Notes: generated by a model not told the origin, from the sequence alone. A stretch of 64,000 nt of DNA from Balaenoptera acutorostrata (GCF_949987535.1 NC_080066.1:128878335-128942334), one strand, 5' to 3'. Numbered from the stretch's first letter, positions 35,043 to 47,940 are shown. A program made the numbers and translations.

Positions 35043-38000
35043 ATGGGAATAGGAACATACATATCGATAATTACCATGAATGTAAATGGATTAAATGCTC
35101 CCACCAAAAGACACAGGCTGGCTGAATGGATACAAAAACAAGACCCATACATATGCTGTCTACAAGAGACCCACTTCAGACCTAGGGACACATACAGACT
35201 GAAAGTGAGGGGATGGAAAAAGATATTCCATGCAAATGGAAATCAAAAGAAAGCTGGAGTAGCAATTCTCATATCAGACAAAATAGACTTTAAAATAAAG
35301 ACTATTACAAGAGACAAAGAAGGACACTATATAATGATCAAGGGATCGATCCAAGAGGAAGGTATAACAATTGTAAATATTTATGCACCCAACATAGGAG
35401 CACCTCAATACATAAGGCAAATACTAACAGCCATAAAAGGGGAAATTGACAGCAACACAATCATAGTAGGGGACTTTAACACCCCACTTTCACCAATGGA
35501 CAGATCATCCAAAATGAAAATAAATAAGGAAACACAAGCTTTAAATGATACATTAAACATTATGGACTTAATTGATATTTATAGGACATTCCACCCAAAA
35601 ACAACAGAATACACATTTTTCTCAAGTGCTCATGGAACATTCTCCAGGATAGATCATATCTTGGGTCACAAATCAAGCCTTGGTAAATTTAAGAAAATTG
35701 AAATCGTATCAAGTATCTTTTCTGACCACAACGCTATGAGACTAGATATCAATTACAGGAAAAGATCTGTAAAAAATACAAACACATGGAGACTACACAA
35801 TACATTACTTAATAACGAAGTGATTACTGAAGAAATCAAAGGGGAAATCAAAAAATACCTAGAAACAAATGACGATGGAGACACGACGACCCAAAACCTA
35901 TGGGACGCAGCAAAAGCAGTGCTAAGAGGGAAGTTTATAGCAATACAAGCCTACCTCAAGAAACAGGCAACATCTCGAATAAACAACCTAACCTTGCACC
36001 TAAAGCAATTAGAGAAAGAAGAACAAAAAACCCCAAAGCCAGCAGAAGGAAAGAAATTATAAAGATCAGGTCAGAAATAAATGAAAAAGAAATGAAGGAA
36101 ACAATAGCAAAAATCAATGAAACTAAAAGCTGGTTCTTTGAGAAGATAAACAAAATTGATAAACCATTAGCCAGACTCATCAAGAGAAAAAGGGAGAAGA
36201 CTCAGATCAATAGAATTAGAAATGAAAAAGGAGAAGTAACCACTGACACTGCAGAAATACAAAAGATCATGAGAGATTACTACAAGCAACTCTATGCCAA
36301 TAAAATGGACAACCTGGAAGAAATGGACAGATTCTTAGAAATGCACAAACTGCCGAGACTGAACCAGGAAGAAATAGAAAATATGAACAGACCAATCACA
36401 AGCACTGAAATTGAAACTGTGATTAAAAACCTTCCAACAGACAAAAGCCCAGGACCAGATGGCTTCACAGGCGAATTCTATCAAACATTTAGAGAAGAGC
36501 TAACACCTATCCTTCTCAAACTCTTCCAAAATATTGCAGAGGGAGGAACACTCCCAAACTCATTCTACGAGGCCACCATCACCCTGATACCAAAACCAGA
36601 CAAAGATGTCACAAAGAAAGAAAACTACAGGCCAATATCACTGATGAACATAGATGCAAAAATCCTCAACAAAATACTAGCAAACAGAATCCAACAGCAC
36701 ATTAAAAGGATCATACACCATGATCAAGTGGGGTTTATCCCAGGAATGCAAGGATTCTTCAATATACGCAAATCAATCAATGTGATACACCATATTAACA
36801 AATTGAAGGAGAAAAACCATATGATCATCTCAATAGATGCAGAGAAAGCTTTTGACAAAATTCAACACCCATTTATGATAAAAGCCCTGCAGAAAGTAGG
36901 CATAGAGGGAACTTTCCTCAACATAATAAAGGCCATATATGACAAACCCACAGCCAACATTGTCCTCAATGGTGAAAAACTGAAACCATTTCCACTAAGA
37001 TCAGGAACAAGACAAGGTTGCCCACTCTCACCACTATTATTCAACATAGTTCTGGAAGTCCTAGCCACAGCAATCAGGGACGACAAAGAAATAAAAGGAA
37101 TCCAAATCAGAAAAGAAGAAGTAAAGCTGTCACTATTTGCAGATGACATGATACTATACATAGAGAATCCTAAAGATGCTACCAGAAAACTCCTAGAGCT
37201 AATCAATGAATTTGGTAAAGTAGCAGGATACAAAATTAATGCACAGAAATCTCTTGCATTTCTATACACTAATGACGAAAAATCTGAAAGTGAAATTAAG
37301 AAAACACTCCCATTTACCATTGCAACAAAAAGAATAAAATATCTAGGAATAAACCTACCTAAGGAGACAAAAGACCTGTATGCAGAAAATTATAAGACAC
37401 TGATGAAAGAAATTAAAGATGATACAAATAGATGGAGAGATATACCATGTTCCTGGATTGGAAGAATCAACATTGTGAAAATGTCTCTACTACCCAAAGC
37501 AATCTACAGATTCAATGCAATCCCTATCAAACTACCACTGGCATTTTTCACAGAACTAGAACAAAAAATTTCACAATTTGTATGGAAACACAAAAGACCC
37601 CGAATAGCCAAAGCAATCTTGAGAACGAAAAATGGAGCTGGGGGAATCAGGCTCCCTGACTTCAGACTATATTACAAAGCTTCAGTAATCAAGACAGTTT
37701 GGTATTGGCACAAAAACAGAAATATAGATCAATGGAACAGGATAGAAAGCCCAGAGATAAACCCACACACATATGGTCAACTTATCTTTGATAAAGGAGG
37801 CAAGCATATACAGTGGAGAAAAGACAGCCTCTTCAATAAGTGGTGCTGGGAAAATTGGACAGGAACATGTAAAAGTATGAAATTAGAACACTCCCTGACA
37901 CCATGCACAAAAATAAACTCAAAATGGATTAAAGACCTAAGTGTAAGGGCAGACACTATCAAAGTCTTAGAGGAAAACATAGGCAGAACACTCTATGACA

Positions 38001-38860
38001 TACATCACAGCAAGATTCTTTTTGACCCAGCTCCCAGAGAAATGGAAATAAGAACACAAATAAACAAATGGGACCTAATGAAACTGAAAAGCTTTTGCAC
38101 AGCAAAGGAAACCATAAACAAGACCAAAAGACAACCCTCAGAATGGGAGAAAATATTTGCAAATGAAGCAACTGACAAAGGATTAATCTCCAAGATTTAC
38201 AAGCAGCTCATGCAGCTCAATAACAAAAAAACGAACAACCCAATCCAAAAATGGGCAGAAGATCTAAATAGACATTTCTCCAAAGAAGATATACAGATGG
38301 CCTACAGACACATGAAAGAATGCTCAACATCATTAATCATTAGAGAAATGCAAATCAAAACTACAATGAGATATCATCTCACACCGGTCAGAATGGCCAT
38401 CATCAAAAAATCTAGAAACAATAAATGCTGGAGAGGGTGTGGAGGAAAGGGAACACTCTTGCACTGTTGGTGGGAATGTAAATTGATACAGCCACTATGG
38501 AGAACAGTATGGAGGTTCCTTAAAAAACTACAAATAGAACTACCATACGACCCAGCAATCCCACTACTGGGCATATACCCTGAGAAAACCATAGGTCAAA
38601 AAGAGTCATGTACCAAAATGTTCATTGCAGCTCTATTTACAATAGCCAGGACATGGAAGCAACCTAGGTGTCCATCGACAGATGAATGGATAAAGCAGAT
38701 GTGGCACATATATACAATGGAATATTACTCAGCCATAAAAAGAAATGAAATGGAGGTATTTGTAATGAGGTGGATGGAGTTAGAGTCTGTCATACAGAGT
38801 GAAGTAAGTCAGAAAGAGAAAAACAAATACAGTATGCTAACACATATATATGGAATCTAA
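35043..38860 (+). pseudogene. L1 ORF2p, one single-base deletion from intact
   Basis: Endonuclease plus reverse transcriptase of L1. Frame 1 covers 35043-36062 (residues 1-339). The rest is in the next frame to 38860. Comparison with the minus-strand copy, where the segment reads CAAACAAAACCCAAAG, places a one-base deletion within 36023-36036 in an A/C run. The endonuclease keeps its catalytic set by family position: N13/N15, E42, Y114, D144, N146, D204, D228 and H229. The RT keeps [15 protein letters not shown] and the FADD box (37136-37147, residues ~699-702). The C-terminal C-X3-C-X7-H-X4-C motif is present near residue 1128 ([18 protein letters not shown]). Total length with the lost base would be about 1,272 residues. 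As read, the product would stop after the endonuclease domain. Confidence 0.93.
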
Positions 38861-39244
38861 GGGAAAAAAAAAAAAAAGGCCATGAAGAACCTAGTGGCAA
38901 GACGGGAATAAAGACACAGACCTACTAGAGAATGGACTTGAGGATATGGGGAGGGGGTGGGGTGAGATGTGACAGGGTAAGAGAGTGTCATGGACATATA
39001 TACACTACCAAATATAAAATAGATAGCTAGTGGGAAGCAGCCGCATAGCACAGGGAGATCAGCTCGGTGCTTTGTGACCACCTAGAGGGGTGGGATGGGG
39101 AGGGTGGGAGGGAGGGAGATGCAAGAGGGAAGAGAAATGGGAACATATTGTATATGTATAACAGATTCACTTTGTTATAAAGCAGATGCTAACACACTAT
39201 TGTAAGGCAATTATACTTCAATAAAGATGTTTGAAAAAAAAAAA
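38861..39244 (+). other. L1 3' UTR, G-rich tract and polyadenylation signal
   Basis: The 3' UTR begins with an A-run directly after the ORF2 stop. It contains a guanine-rich tract at 39087-39116 with at least five runs of three or more G, able in principle to form a G-quadruplex, as is common in L1 3' UTRs. AATAAA lies at 39220-39225, and the A-tail starts at 39234. This 3' UTR is unlike that of the minus-strand young L1 (52775-52982). Confidence 0.85.
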
Positions 39245-39257
39245 AAATTCTGAGGGA

Positions 39258-40814
39258 AAAGAATTTCAAACCTAGAGTTCTACACTTATCCAAACTATCA
39301 TAAAAGTGAAGGCATATAAAACCTGCTTGAGATTAACCACAATCTTTAGTGTGTAGCTCCTATACTTGGTCTTCACCAATATGGGTAAACAATCAATGTC
39401 ATTTTCATACGTGAACTCTGAAAAATTGCAGTTCTGAGCTCTTGCCTGCCCCAAATAATAAATAGTTAGTATTTTCTTGCCTTCTGCCCCATTTCTTAAT
39501 ACTTGATTCTTTCAAGACACCCAGCAGATGTTTGGCGTCAGTTCTGGTCTTCTGCCCCATGAGCTAATGGAGCAAATCTCATTTCTGCCCACAGAAGGCA
39601 GAGAATCCTTTGCCATTGACCAAATGATTGATATAAGGAGAGGGTCCATACTGGGCACTAGTAGAGAGATAGATAAATCACATGTCCTTTTATGTCATAT
39701 TTGCTTGATATGCAGTAAGGAGTTTTCAGGGATGGGGTTAGGCACTAAGGAGTGCAAGGTGATGAAGGTAGCAAACTGAGTTTCCAAATTAATTTTCTTA
39801 GAGTGAGCCTCTGATGTGTGTCATCCCTGTGGTGAAATAGTCCTTGCTCGCAACGCTATTCCTAACCAGGTCCCCAAATCCTGATACACAATGCGTATAA
39901 CATTTTGTTATATTTACTCATGGTGAAAGTATTGTTGCTTCAGCTATCAAAACCAGAGTCTCAGAATCAACCCTAATGGACAGCCCAACAGTTTGTATAG
40001 GTGTGACACCAACTCTGCTATTTTTCCCATTGGGCCCTGCTAACTATTGTCAGGAAGTATTTCTTCGAAGTGCCAGGGAAAATGCTCCTTACTTCCTCTG
40101 CTTCATCACCTGAGATCCTCCTTGCTAGGAATGGCTTGCAGCTGCAGTGTAGGGTGATGACTTTTGGACTTGCTCACAGAGCCTCTCCTTTGGGAACTGG
40201 TGTGCATGAAGGATGGCTAGGGGTAGGCAGGTGCAGACTGGCATCAGTGCTCCTTTAAGACCTTATTTCAGAGTCCAGTCCTGGCACCATTTTCTACCAC
40301 CTTGTTGTAAATTATTTTTCAGGGGCCCAATTGCCCTTTCAGTAATCTGCTTTTGGCTGGGTTCCCTGAGTCCCCTTCTGTGGTTATGATTGTTTCCCAA
40401 ATCTGTCCCTGTTCCTGGCTTTGCTGTAGAACCACGCAGCTGGTATTAGAGCCTGCCACAGTAAGGCTTTTTCTTGATTTTAACTAACTGTTTGATTTTT
40501 CCCCCCTAAATATTCTCTGCATTCTTCGAACCCACGTATAACTTTAGTCAGTACTCATAAGTAAAAAAGAAGAGGACAAAAGTGAATTTTCCACCTTTTC
40601 CTTGTTAACTTCTTTACCGGGAAAGGAAATTGGCCAGAAGCTGGTAATATGGACTTCTTTGCATTTAACTCCCTTTACATCTTCTAACATTAATGAATGC
40701 CAACTTTTAAATTCTAATCAAATGGCAGGAGGTCATAACTGACTCTTCTGCCTTCTAAAGCTATCAGTCTAGTTTTCTGATTTTTTACAAATTCACATAA
40801 AAGACAGAATTTTC
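39258..40814. other. Unassigned sequence
   Basis: About 1.56 kb of higher-complexity sequence without recognised repeat boundaries. Short open frames at 39528-39779 and 40070-40258 show no domain. Parts may derive from an old retrovirus-like internal region, but I cannot support this. Confidence 0.4.
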
Positions 40815-40955
40815 ATTGTAAAAGGAATCTTAGAAACCATTTGGTAGAGTCAACTTAGTTTACAAATGAGAAGAGGAAGGGCACGTCCAGTAATAAATTG
40901 CTGAAGTTCATGTTAGCTTATGAAATTGGGACTAGAATACAGGTTGCTGTATTCT
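40815..40955 (-). mobile_element. MIR-family SINE fragment, minus strand
   Basis: Reverse complement of a MIR3-like core: 'tagaaaccatttggtagagt', 'tagtttacaaatgagaagag' and 'ggactagaatacaggttgct'. Diverged. Confidence 0.6.
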
Positions 40956-41819
40956 GTGGCAAAACATTTCTCCTTTTTTATTAACTTGAGCAATATTTAA
41001 GCATATTTTAAAATTATTCTTAATATATGTCACATTATCATGTGGACTATTTCTGTTGTGACCAAGAATCCTGTTGATTTTTAGGCCATTTCAATGGAAA
41101 TTCAGAAATTTTTGCCATAATGGTTGACATGAAAGTTTCCTTTTTTAAGGGGAAGAGTATTATTTCTAAATCTGAATGGAGGCACTAAGATATATGTGTT
41201 TTTTAATTTTTAAAATTAGTGGAAAAGTCCTTATAAGTGCTTTTAGCATTCAGAGGGAAAACAGCAAACAATGGAATGAGCAGAGTAGGAAGCTGCCAAC
41301 ATATTATGATTTAAACAGAATACAAAGGCTTCTAGCCTGAACACAGACATCTCATATATTGACCAGCCGTATGTCATTAGTCACAACTTAAGGTGCTGCT
41401 CTCAGAAAACCCTTGTTAAATACAATATTATTATCTGGAAAGTATGCAATATGTTCCATTATTCAATTCTTATTACCACCCAACATCTCATTAGCAGCAA
41501 GATGTCACCAAGAGATGGGGACATAAAATGTCTATTTTATCATAGGAACATAAAAGTTGCAAAACACTGTCAATGTGGGATACCTACAAGCAAGAGAGAC
41601 CAATTAGAATGCTGCCTTGAGGAGCCTAAACACAGAAAGAAAAGCTGAGGTTGACAGAAAGGGACTCTCAAATCCAACTGCTACACAGATTGGCCGAGGG
41701 CAAACCCGTTGAAAACAACAGAACAATAACTTGAAAATAATTGGTGGAAAGGCAGCTATTTAACAATCACAAAATTATGCAGAACATTCTTAAAGAAAAT
41801 GTGAGTGACAACAATCATT
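40956..41819. other. Unassigned sequence
   Basis: About 860 bases with no recognisable repeat or gene. Confidence 0.45.
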
Positions 41820-41832
41820 AAAACTTGTCTTT

Positions 41833-42143
41833 GGCTTCCCTGGTGGCGCAGTGGTTGAGAGTCTGCCTGCTAATGCAGGGAACACGGGTTTGAGCCCTGG
41901 TCTGGGAAGATCCCACATGCCGTGGAGCAGCTGGGCCCGTGAGCCGCAATTGCTGAGCCTGCGCGTCTGGAGCCTGTGCTCCGCAACAAGAGAGGCCGCA
42001 ATAGTGAGAGGCCCGCGCACCGCGATGAAGAGTGGCCCCCACTTGCCACAACTAGAGAAAGCCCTCGCACAGAAATGAAGACCTAACACAGCCATAAATA
42101 AAAATAAATTAATTAATTTAAAAAACAAAAACAAAAACAAAAA
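41833..42143 (+). mobile_element. CHR-type tRNA-derived SINE, plus strand
   Basis: Starts GGCTTCCCTGGTGGCGCAG. An A box-like CAGTGGTTGAGAGTC and a B box-like GGGTTTGAGCCCTG follow, then the tRNA-unrelated body ('gtctggagcctgtgctccgc', 'gtggcccccacttgccacaa') and an A-rich tail. A perfect 13-bp target duplication AAAACTTGTCTTT lies at 41820-41832 and 42144-42156, indicating a fairly recent insertion. Confidence 0.95.
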
Positions 42144-42398
42144 AAAACTTGTCTTTAATGTGAGAGTGAAGCGTTCTCTATCAGAATCTTGAGCTCCACA
42201 ATGATTGTTAACAAAACACAAAAACAGATGTTTCACAAAGCTACTCTGATTCTTAAGTGCTAGCAATTATGTGGTAGTCAGACTTCTTAGTAGAATACCA
42301 GATATCAGTCAAATGTGGACCTTGCAGGGGAGAGTGAAAAGTACAAATGGGGAGAGGGATATATTTTCTTTGAGGAGCACCACACTAGACTGAACACT

Positions 42399-42731
42399 GG
42401 GGTGCATGTGTCTTTTTGAATTATGGTTTTCTCTGGGTATATGCCCAGGAGTGGGATTGCTCCTGGGTGGGTCATATGGTAGTTCTATTTTTGTTTTTTA
42501 AGGAACCTCCATACTGTTCTCCATAGTGGCTGTATCAATTTACATTCCTACCAACAGTGCAAGAGGGTTCCGTTTTCTCCACACCCACTCCAGCATTTAT
42601 TGTTTATAGATTTTCTGATGATGGCCATTCTGACTGGTGTGAGGTGGTACCTCACTGTAGTTGTGATTTGCATTTCTCTAATAATTAGTGATGTTGAGCA
42701 TCTTTTCGTGTGTTTGTTGGCCATCTGTATG
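42399..42731 (-). mobile_element. Inverted 5' part of a twin-primed L1
   Basis: L1 ORF2 C-terminal sequence in reverse orientation ('ctgggtatatgcccaggagt', 'ctccatagtggctgtatcaa', 'gatgttgagcatcttttcgt'). It joins head-on to the plus-strand 3' part at 42732. A small local change adds bases at 'ttgctcctgggtgggtc' relative to the other L1 copies. Confidence 0.85.
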
Positions 42732-43285
42732 CAAGCAACCTAAATGTCCATCAACGGAGGAATGGATAAAGAAGATGTGGTAAATATATACAATAGAATA
42801 TTACTCAGCCATAAAAAGGAACGAAATTGGGTCATTTGTGAAGATGTTGATGGACCTAGAGAGTGTCATACAGAGTGAAGTAAGTCAGAAAGAGAAAAAC
42901 AAATATATATTAATGCATATATGTGGAATCTATAAAAATGGTATAGATGACCTTATTTGCAAAGCAGAAATAGAGATACAGACGTAGAGAACAAACGTAT
43001 GGATACCAAGGGGGAAAGGGGTGGGGTGAGAGGAATTGGGAGATTGGTATTGACACATATGCACTATTGATACTATGGATAAAATAGACAACTGAGGTGA
43101 ACATACTGTACAGCACAGGGAACTCTACTTAATGCACTGTGTGCCCTAAATGGGAGGGAAATCCCAAAGGGAGGGGATATATGTATATGTATGTCTGATT
43201 CATTTTTCTGTGTAGTAGAAGCTAACACAACATTGTAAAGCAACTATATCCAATAAAATTAATTTAAAAAATAGATAAAATAAAA
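42732..43285 (+). mobile_element. 3' part of the twin-primed L1
   Basis: Starts at 'caagcaacctaaatgtccat' and continues through the end of ORF2 ([20 protein letters not shown] codons), the 3' UTR with a 'gggggaaaggggtggggtga' tract, AATAAA at 43252-43257 and an A-rich tail. With the inverted segment on its left it covers one continuous ORF2 end, minus a short gap of about 45 bases at the inversion point. This is the layout expected from twin priming. I found no clear target duplication. Confidence 0.88.
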
Positions 43286-45164
43286 GCCCTAATAAAATGA
43301 TCCCATTATTTCTCAAAAATCAGAAATAGCATGATTATCCAAGGAGTTTTGGAAAAAGTGACTATTAATATAAACATATTTCAAGATCAGTGACTTCACT
43401 GCTGATCAGAGAAAAGTATGCCTTATAATTAATATAGTAATCAGACATATGTTTATGTAATTCCAAAAATGACATAATAAAAATTGTGGTTGCTCACTTA
43501 TTGTCTAACAAACAATGCTACTGAACTTCACATTTTTCTAACAAGCAAATGTGTTCCTGTGAGACTTTATTCCCTGAAGATTATGCAGTGGAGTGATATT
43601 TTTGCTTTTACTGATGAGGAAGATCTCTGATACTCTGTATTAGGATGCCAGTTTATATGTAACACATTAAAAATGCATTTAGTCCTAGAAGTAAGAAGAG
43701 AAGTGGAGACAGGGGAGAAAGTATATCAAGTCTCCTCTTTAGATCAAACATTATGCTTTTTCTTATGTTTAGCCTAGCTGAGCTCACCTTGGGCTAATGG
43801 CTCCAAAGGAGGATATGTCCTTGGACAGAGCAGGGACACTCAGAAGCAAGTTCACAACCTTGCAAGTCTAGTAACTGTTCTCTCTTCCAACAAAGGTCAA
43901 AATACAGCTGCTTACCAGGTAAAAGGTAAAACTCCCTTTATGCCAGAGAAATAAACAAACTCCCAAAATGTCAGCTTACTATCTATTGTTTCTTTACTTA
44001 ACTTTTCCCAAGGAAAAGTTTATAACTCAGAGAAAACCTCAACTGAGTGATTTCTCCAAAGGTGATATTTTCTCATTCCTATGTATCCTTTAAGAAGAGC
44101 AAACCAGCTTTGCTATTCTCCAAAGTAATATATTTTATATACTGTAAATTATTCATTTATTTTAATATAGACATTTTTTCTAAAATTTAAGACATCTTAA
44201 ACTGCAAATTCTTTTCATTTTTTTCACTGAAGAGGTCAGTTATTTATTGAGATATTCCAATCTCTCCTACTTCTGCAGAGGGATTAGCAGAATTCTGCAG
44301 AGTGATGTGTAGTGGCATTATCAAATCAAATTGATCTTAACCTAAGAATAGAGAAAGAATTTTATGTAGGATGCAATTTGGAGCATACAGTCAAATAGCA
44401 GTCACATCAGGATGGTCTTCCTGGAGTCATTGTGCTGATCAGCCACAATGGAAAATCCTATCTGAGTGGTATTCAAAGGATTAGCATATTCCAATATTAG
44501 CACACTTCGACTCTTCCTCAGTTCATTACCACAGTTCAAGGGCATTGGCACTTTTCTATTTCATTATATATTTTTTCCTAAACTCTCTCTTCAATCAAGT
44601 TAATACTGAAGTTTCAAGCTTTCACTGATGATAATTGCCATCAGAAATATAGTTGTAAAAACTTACTAAAATAATGCCAAGTGTATTAAGCCATGAAAGA
44701 GAATTACATTGCATTAGTCAATTTTTTGAATATACATAATATTCACTGCTTTTTTAACCTCTAGATCTTCTTATAATGTGTTTTCTTGACCACCATAAGT
44801 AATCAGTTGCAAATGGAACTCAAATTACAAGGTTACTATAGACATCAGATTTATTTATTTCTTATATACTATCACAAATGTGCAGAAATGGAGTTTAATT
44901 CGTTTGTATTCCTCAATTTGAAGTATGTAAATGTAATTACATTGATACGAATGAGAGTATATCATCTCATAATACATTTTTCTGTATTTTTAACATACAA
45001 AATATTTTTAATTAGGAAAGGTCAGAGGATTTTTAAAAATAAAAGAACTACCACATCTTGACTGAAAATAATTGGAAAATCAGTATCATTGCACAAGGCA
45101 TGAGGAAAATGAAATGATAAATAACTCAATTAATGCATCCCAATACACAGTAATCACTGGGCAG
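43286..45164. other. Unassigned sequence
   Basis: About 1.9 kb of AT-rich DNA with no recognised repeat or gene. Confidence 0.45.
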
Positions 45165-45254
45165 AGGAAGGAAGGAAGAAAGTAGGAATGAAGAAGAAAG
45201 GAAGAAAGGAAGGAAGGGAAGAAGGAAAAAAGGAAACAAGGAAAATGGAAAGAG
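45165..45254 (+). repeat. Purine (GGAA/GAAA)n tract
   Basis: About 90 bases made almost only of A and G with GGAA and GAAGAA units. A decayed tetranucleotide microsatellite; purine-only strands of this kind can form triplex structures. Confidence 0.85.
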
Positions 45255-47682
45255 GATGAGGCTAGAGAGGGAAATGTAACTAGGCATTAATATGCTAATT
45301 GGGGGGAGGATATCTAAACCTCAAAAGGAGTTGATCAAGATACTCAATGAGAAACTGAGAAGGAAAATATGTAGGGTTAATTATTAATTGACTATAATAA
45401 TTTTAAATTTCTAGAGATGAAGTTCTGTGTCCACTTTATCTTTAAATCCTTAGGGTCTGGTTCATATGTGAAGTAAACATGTTAGAATGAAAAAATTACA
45501 TAGTAATATGAACTCTGCTTTAGGAGATTTTTAACTAATGCATTTATGTGGGGAAGGCCTAAAACCAATGGCTATTAATACTGATAAACGGATTTTAGCT
45601 CAATTTAAAGAAGAATTTTCCTTCTTATCCAAAGGTAAAAGAATCTACCTTAGGAGTAATGTTTCTCATTCTAAGTTGAGCGATAGGTATGAATAATACA
45701 GTGGGTGAGTAATGAATATCCAGATTTATTCAAACTTTGAGATTATAATTCTGTAATTAAAAGTTAAACAGAAGCATATAATAAGATAAATTTTACAAAT
45801 AATATAGCAATAAAATTATATCTGGAGTTTTAAATGCAATGCCATAAAACGTGAGTTTAAATATTTCCCTAGAATAAGGTTTCTTAATTAGTTTTACAAA
45901 TTCAAATAATGAGTTTAGCATCATCAAAGCATTTTTTTATGGTTCAAGTCCATGTAATACATTTTACCTTTATTTAACAAATCACAGAAATATATTTTAA
46001 GGAGAAATAATATATATATAAGTATATATAAATTCAGAGTTAGAAATATTAACGGCTGTATTGTTGAAATGAACTTTAAACATCATTAGCTTCTGCTAAT
46101 TAGTTTCTATAATTTGGGCAACACTAATTTCCTCAAAGTAGAAATTCTTTCTTCAGCACGGCACCAGTGCATACAGGATTACACTGTACACACTTTGGAT
46201 CCTTGTATCACAAACAGTGAAAATAAGTTTTCTTGTATCTAGTAGAATAGAAAATTCCATTTGTTACCCAAAGCATCATATTTTCAGAAATATATTTTTT
46301 TCATTACTAGACTTCATAAAGGTCATCCTCAGGCTAAGCTGCAATTTGGGGACTTAATGTCCTCTGCCATTATAGGTTTTATAAAATTTCCATAATATGA
46401 ATTCTCAGAGCATCTTCCAATACTTCTTGGGTTATATCTCTAACTAAAATTTAAAGTAAGATAAATAATTTGTTCATCTGCACCCAATTAATTTTGTAAC
46501 TGCAAAAATATGTGAAGTAGAAGAATTCATTCGAAGATAATTGATTTTCATTCGTGAGTCCAAGAGGTCAGGTAATCTACTCACTTAAAACCACTGCAGA
46601 AAACAAATATGGAAAAAAAAGAATCAAACACATTAGGCTTCACCTAAGAATAATAAGCATAAACATAAGAGATGTTTTGAAAAATCAAAGACACATACAT
46701 AGAGTGACAAAAATGTTAAGGCAACTCATTGCCTCTAAAAAATCAGTATATACGTCGTCTTTCACAATTTCTTGATTGTTCCAATTTGATGTTCAAAAGT
46801 GCTTTGTACTCATGCTGTTGCCTTCAGTTTCTGATGTTCAATGTTCAAACCAAAATAATTGCTCCAGTATTTCAACAAAAGTACTTAAATGTTACAAAAG
46901 AAAGTTTCAATGTTCTGTCCCTGAATTCTTCATTGCATCCCTATTGCTTCCATTAGAAGTTGCTATGATGGAAGCCTTTGCTATTAAACAAATTTATCTA
47001 TGCGGAATTGTGCCCAAAAAGCAAATTAGGAATCTTTACGGTTTATTTAATTAGGAGGGGGAAGAAAAGGATTTTAAAAGACTCAGATCTTTACTTCCCA
47101 AAGAAACCATAAAAACAACTAGTAACGTCTTATTAGAATAAGGTAAGGCCATTGTTACTTTATAAATCAAATCCTTTCTGGCAATACTTTATAGACAAAA
47201 TTTCCAGATGGGCTTCTTATTTTAACTGTTCTTGATAATATATACATTGAGCTAGCAGTCTTCAGTGGAAGGAAAGCTGTAGATGTGTGTTTCATACTCT
47301 GAAGGACGGATGTTTTTACATCTGAGCTTCTGCTTGTATAATCGCAAAATACCGATTTACAAAATGAATATTTTCAATATCTTGATATTCAGAACTTTCC
47401 AAATATTTTGAAGGCAAACATACAATTTTTTAAAATGTTCATTTCGTAATTGACATATACAATTAGCTTTTCACAGATATGTATTATTTTTAAAAAATTA
47501 AATATACCGAGGTGTATATATTTACATTTTAGTCTTTAACTTATTTAACACAACATTGCAATAAAATAAAATTACGATATATATTTTTGTACTTAACTGG
47601 ATATTTTTAAAATCTCAAATTGTTTTACTCACTATTAATTTGTCAGTCCACTAAAGCAGTACTAAAGCAAAACAGTTCAAAA
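45255..47682. other. Unassigned AT-rich sequence
   Basis: About 2.4 kb. Includes a short TATA tract around 46010-46030. Open frames of 73-92 codons at 46554-47054 have no recognisable domain. No repeat identified. Confidence 0.4.
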
Positions 47683-47842
47683 AGTGTAATGATAGAAATG
47701 TTTTATATTTGCTCTTTCTAACATGTGCTACTGAGCATTTGACATGTAGCTAGTGTGACTGAGGAAATGAAATTTATATTTAAGTTTAGTTACTTTACAC
47801 TTAACCATGACAGCCAGTGGCTACAATATTGGACAACAGAGC
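47683..47842 (+). mobile_element. hAT-Charlie-type MITE
   Basis: Contains 'aatgatagaaatgttttata', 'atgtgctactgagcatttga', 'catgtagctagtgtgactga' and the end 'agtggctacaatattggaca'. These are decayed phrases of the common mammalian 'chr: TAGCCAC...TTGGACAGC' hAT MITE. Non-coding. Confidence 0.75.
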
Positions 47843-47861
47843 TCTAACATATTTTAAAGTA

Positions 47862-47940
47862 CTGGATTGGCCAAAAATTTCCTTCGGATTTTCCCGTAGG
47901 ATTTTACGGAAAACCCAAATGAACATTTTGGCCAACCCAC
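47862..47940 (+). mobile_element. Mariner MITE, near-palindromic
   Basis: A 79-bp element with long inverted ends: left CTGGATTGGCCAAAAATTTCC, right ...ACATTTTGGCCAACCCAC, with a central TTTTCCCGTAGGATTTTACGG. It is flanked by TA at 47860-47861 and 47941-47942, the mariner target. This is a MITE type common in cetartiodactyls. It sits 19 bases after the end of an hAT MITE. Confidence 0.88.

Larger units (their letters stand above)
31844..39244 (+). mobile_element. Full-length young L1, plus strand
   Basis: A 7.4-kb L1 with all parts in order: 5' UTR (31844-34090), ORF1 (34091-34984), 58-bp spacer, ORF2 (35043-38860), 3' UTR with AATAAA at 39220-39225, and an A-tail. A 13-bp target duplication, AAATTCTGAGGGA, occurs at 31831-31843 and 39245-39257. 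The left junction (CTT/AAATT) is close to the TT/AAAA endonuclease preference. The perfect target repeat and the near-intact ORFs point to a recent insertion. One single-base deletion in ORF2 is the only break I find in the coding parts. Confidence 0.95.

Noticed and set aside
41833..41910. tRNA gene
   Set aside because: The A and B box-like motifs belong to the tRNA-derived head of a SINE. No complete cloverleaf context, and an A-tail plus target duplication are present.
41790..42266. 158-codon minus-strand open frame, similar to another at 51394-51954
   Set aside because: The similarity is due to the antisense strand of the two CHR SINEs, not to a shared gene.
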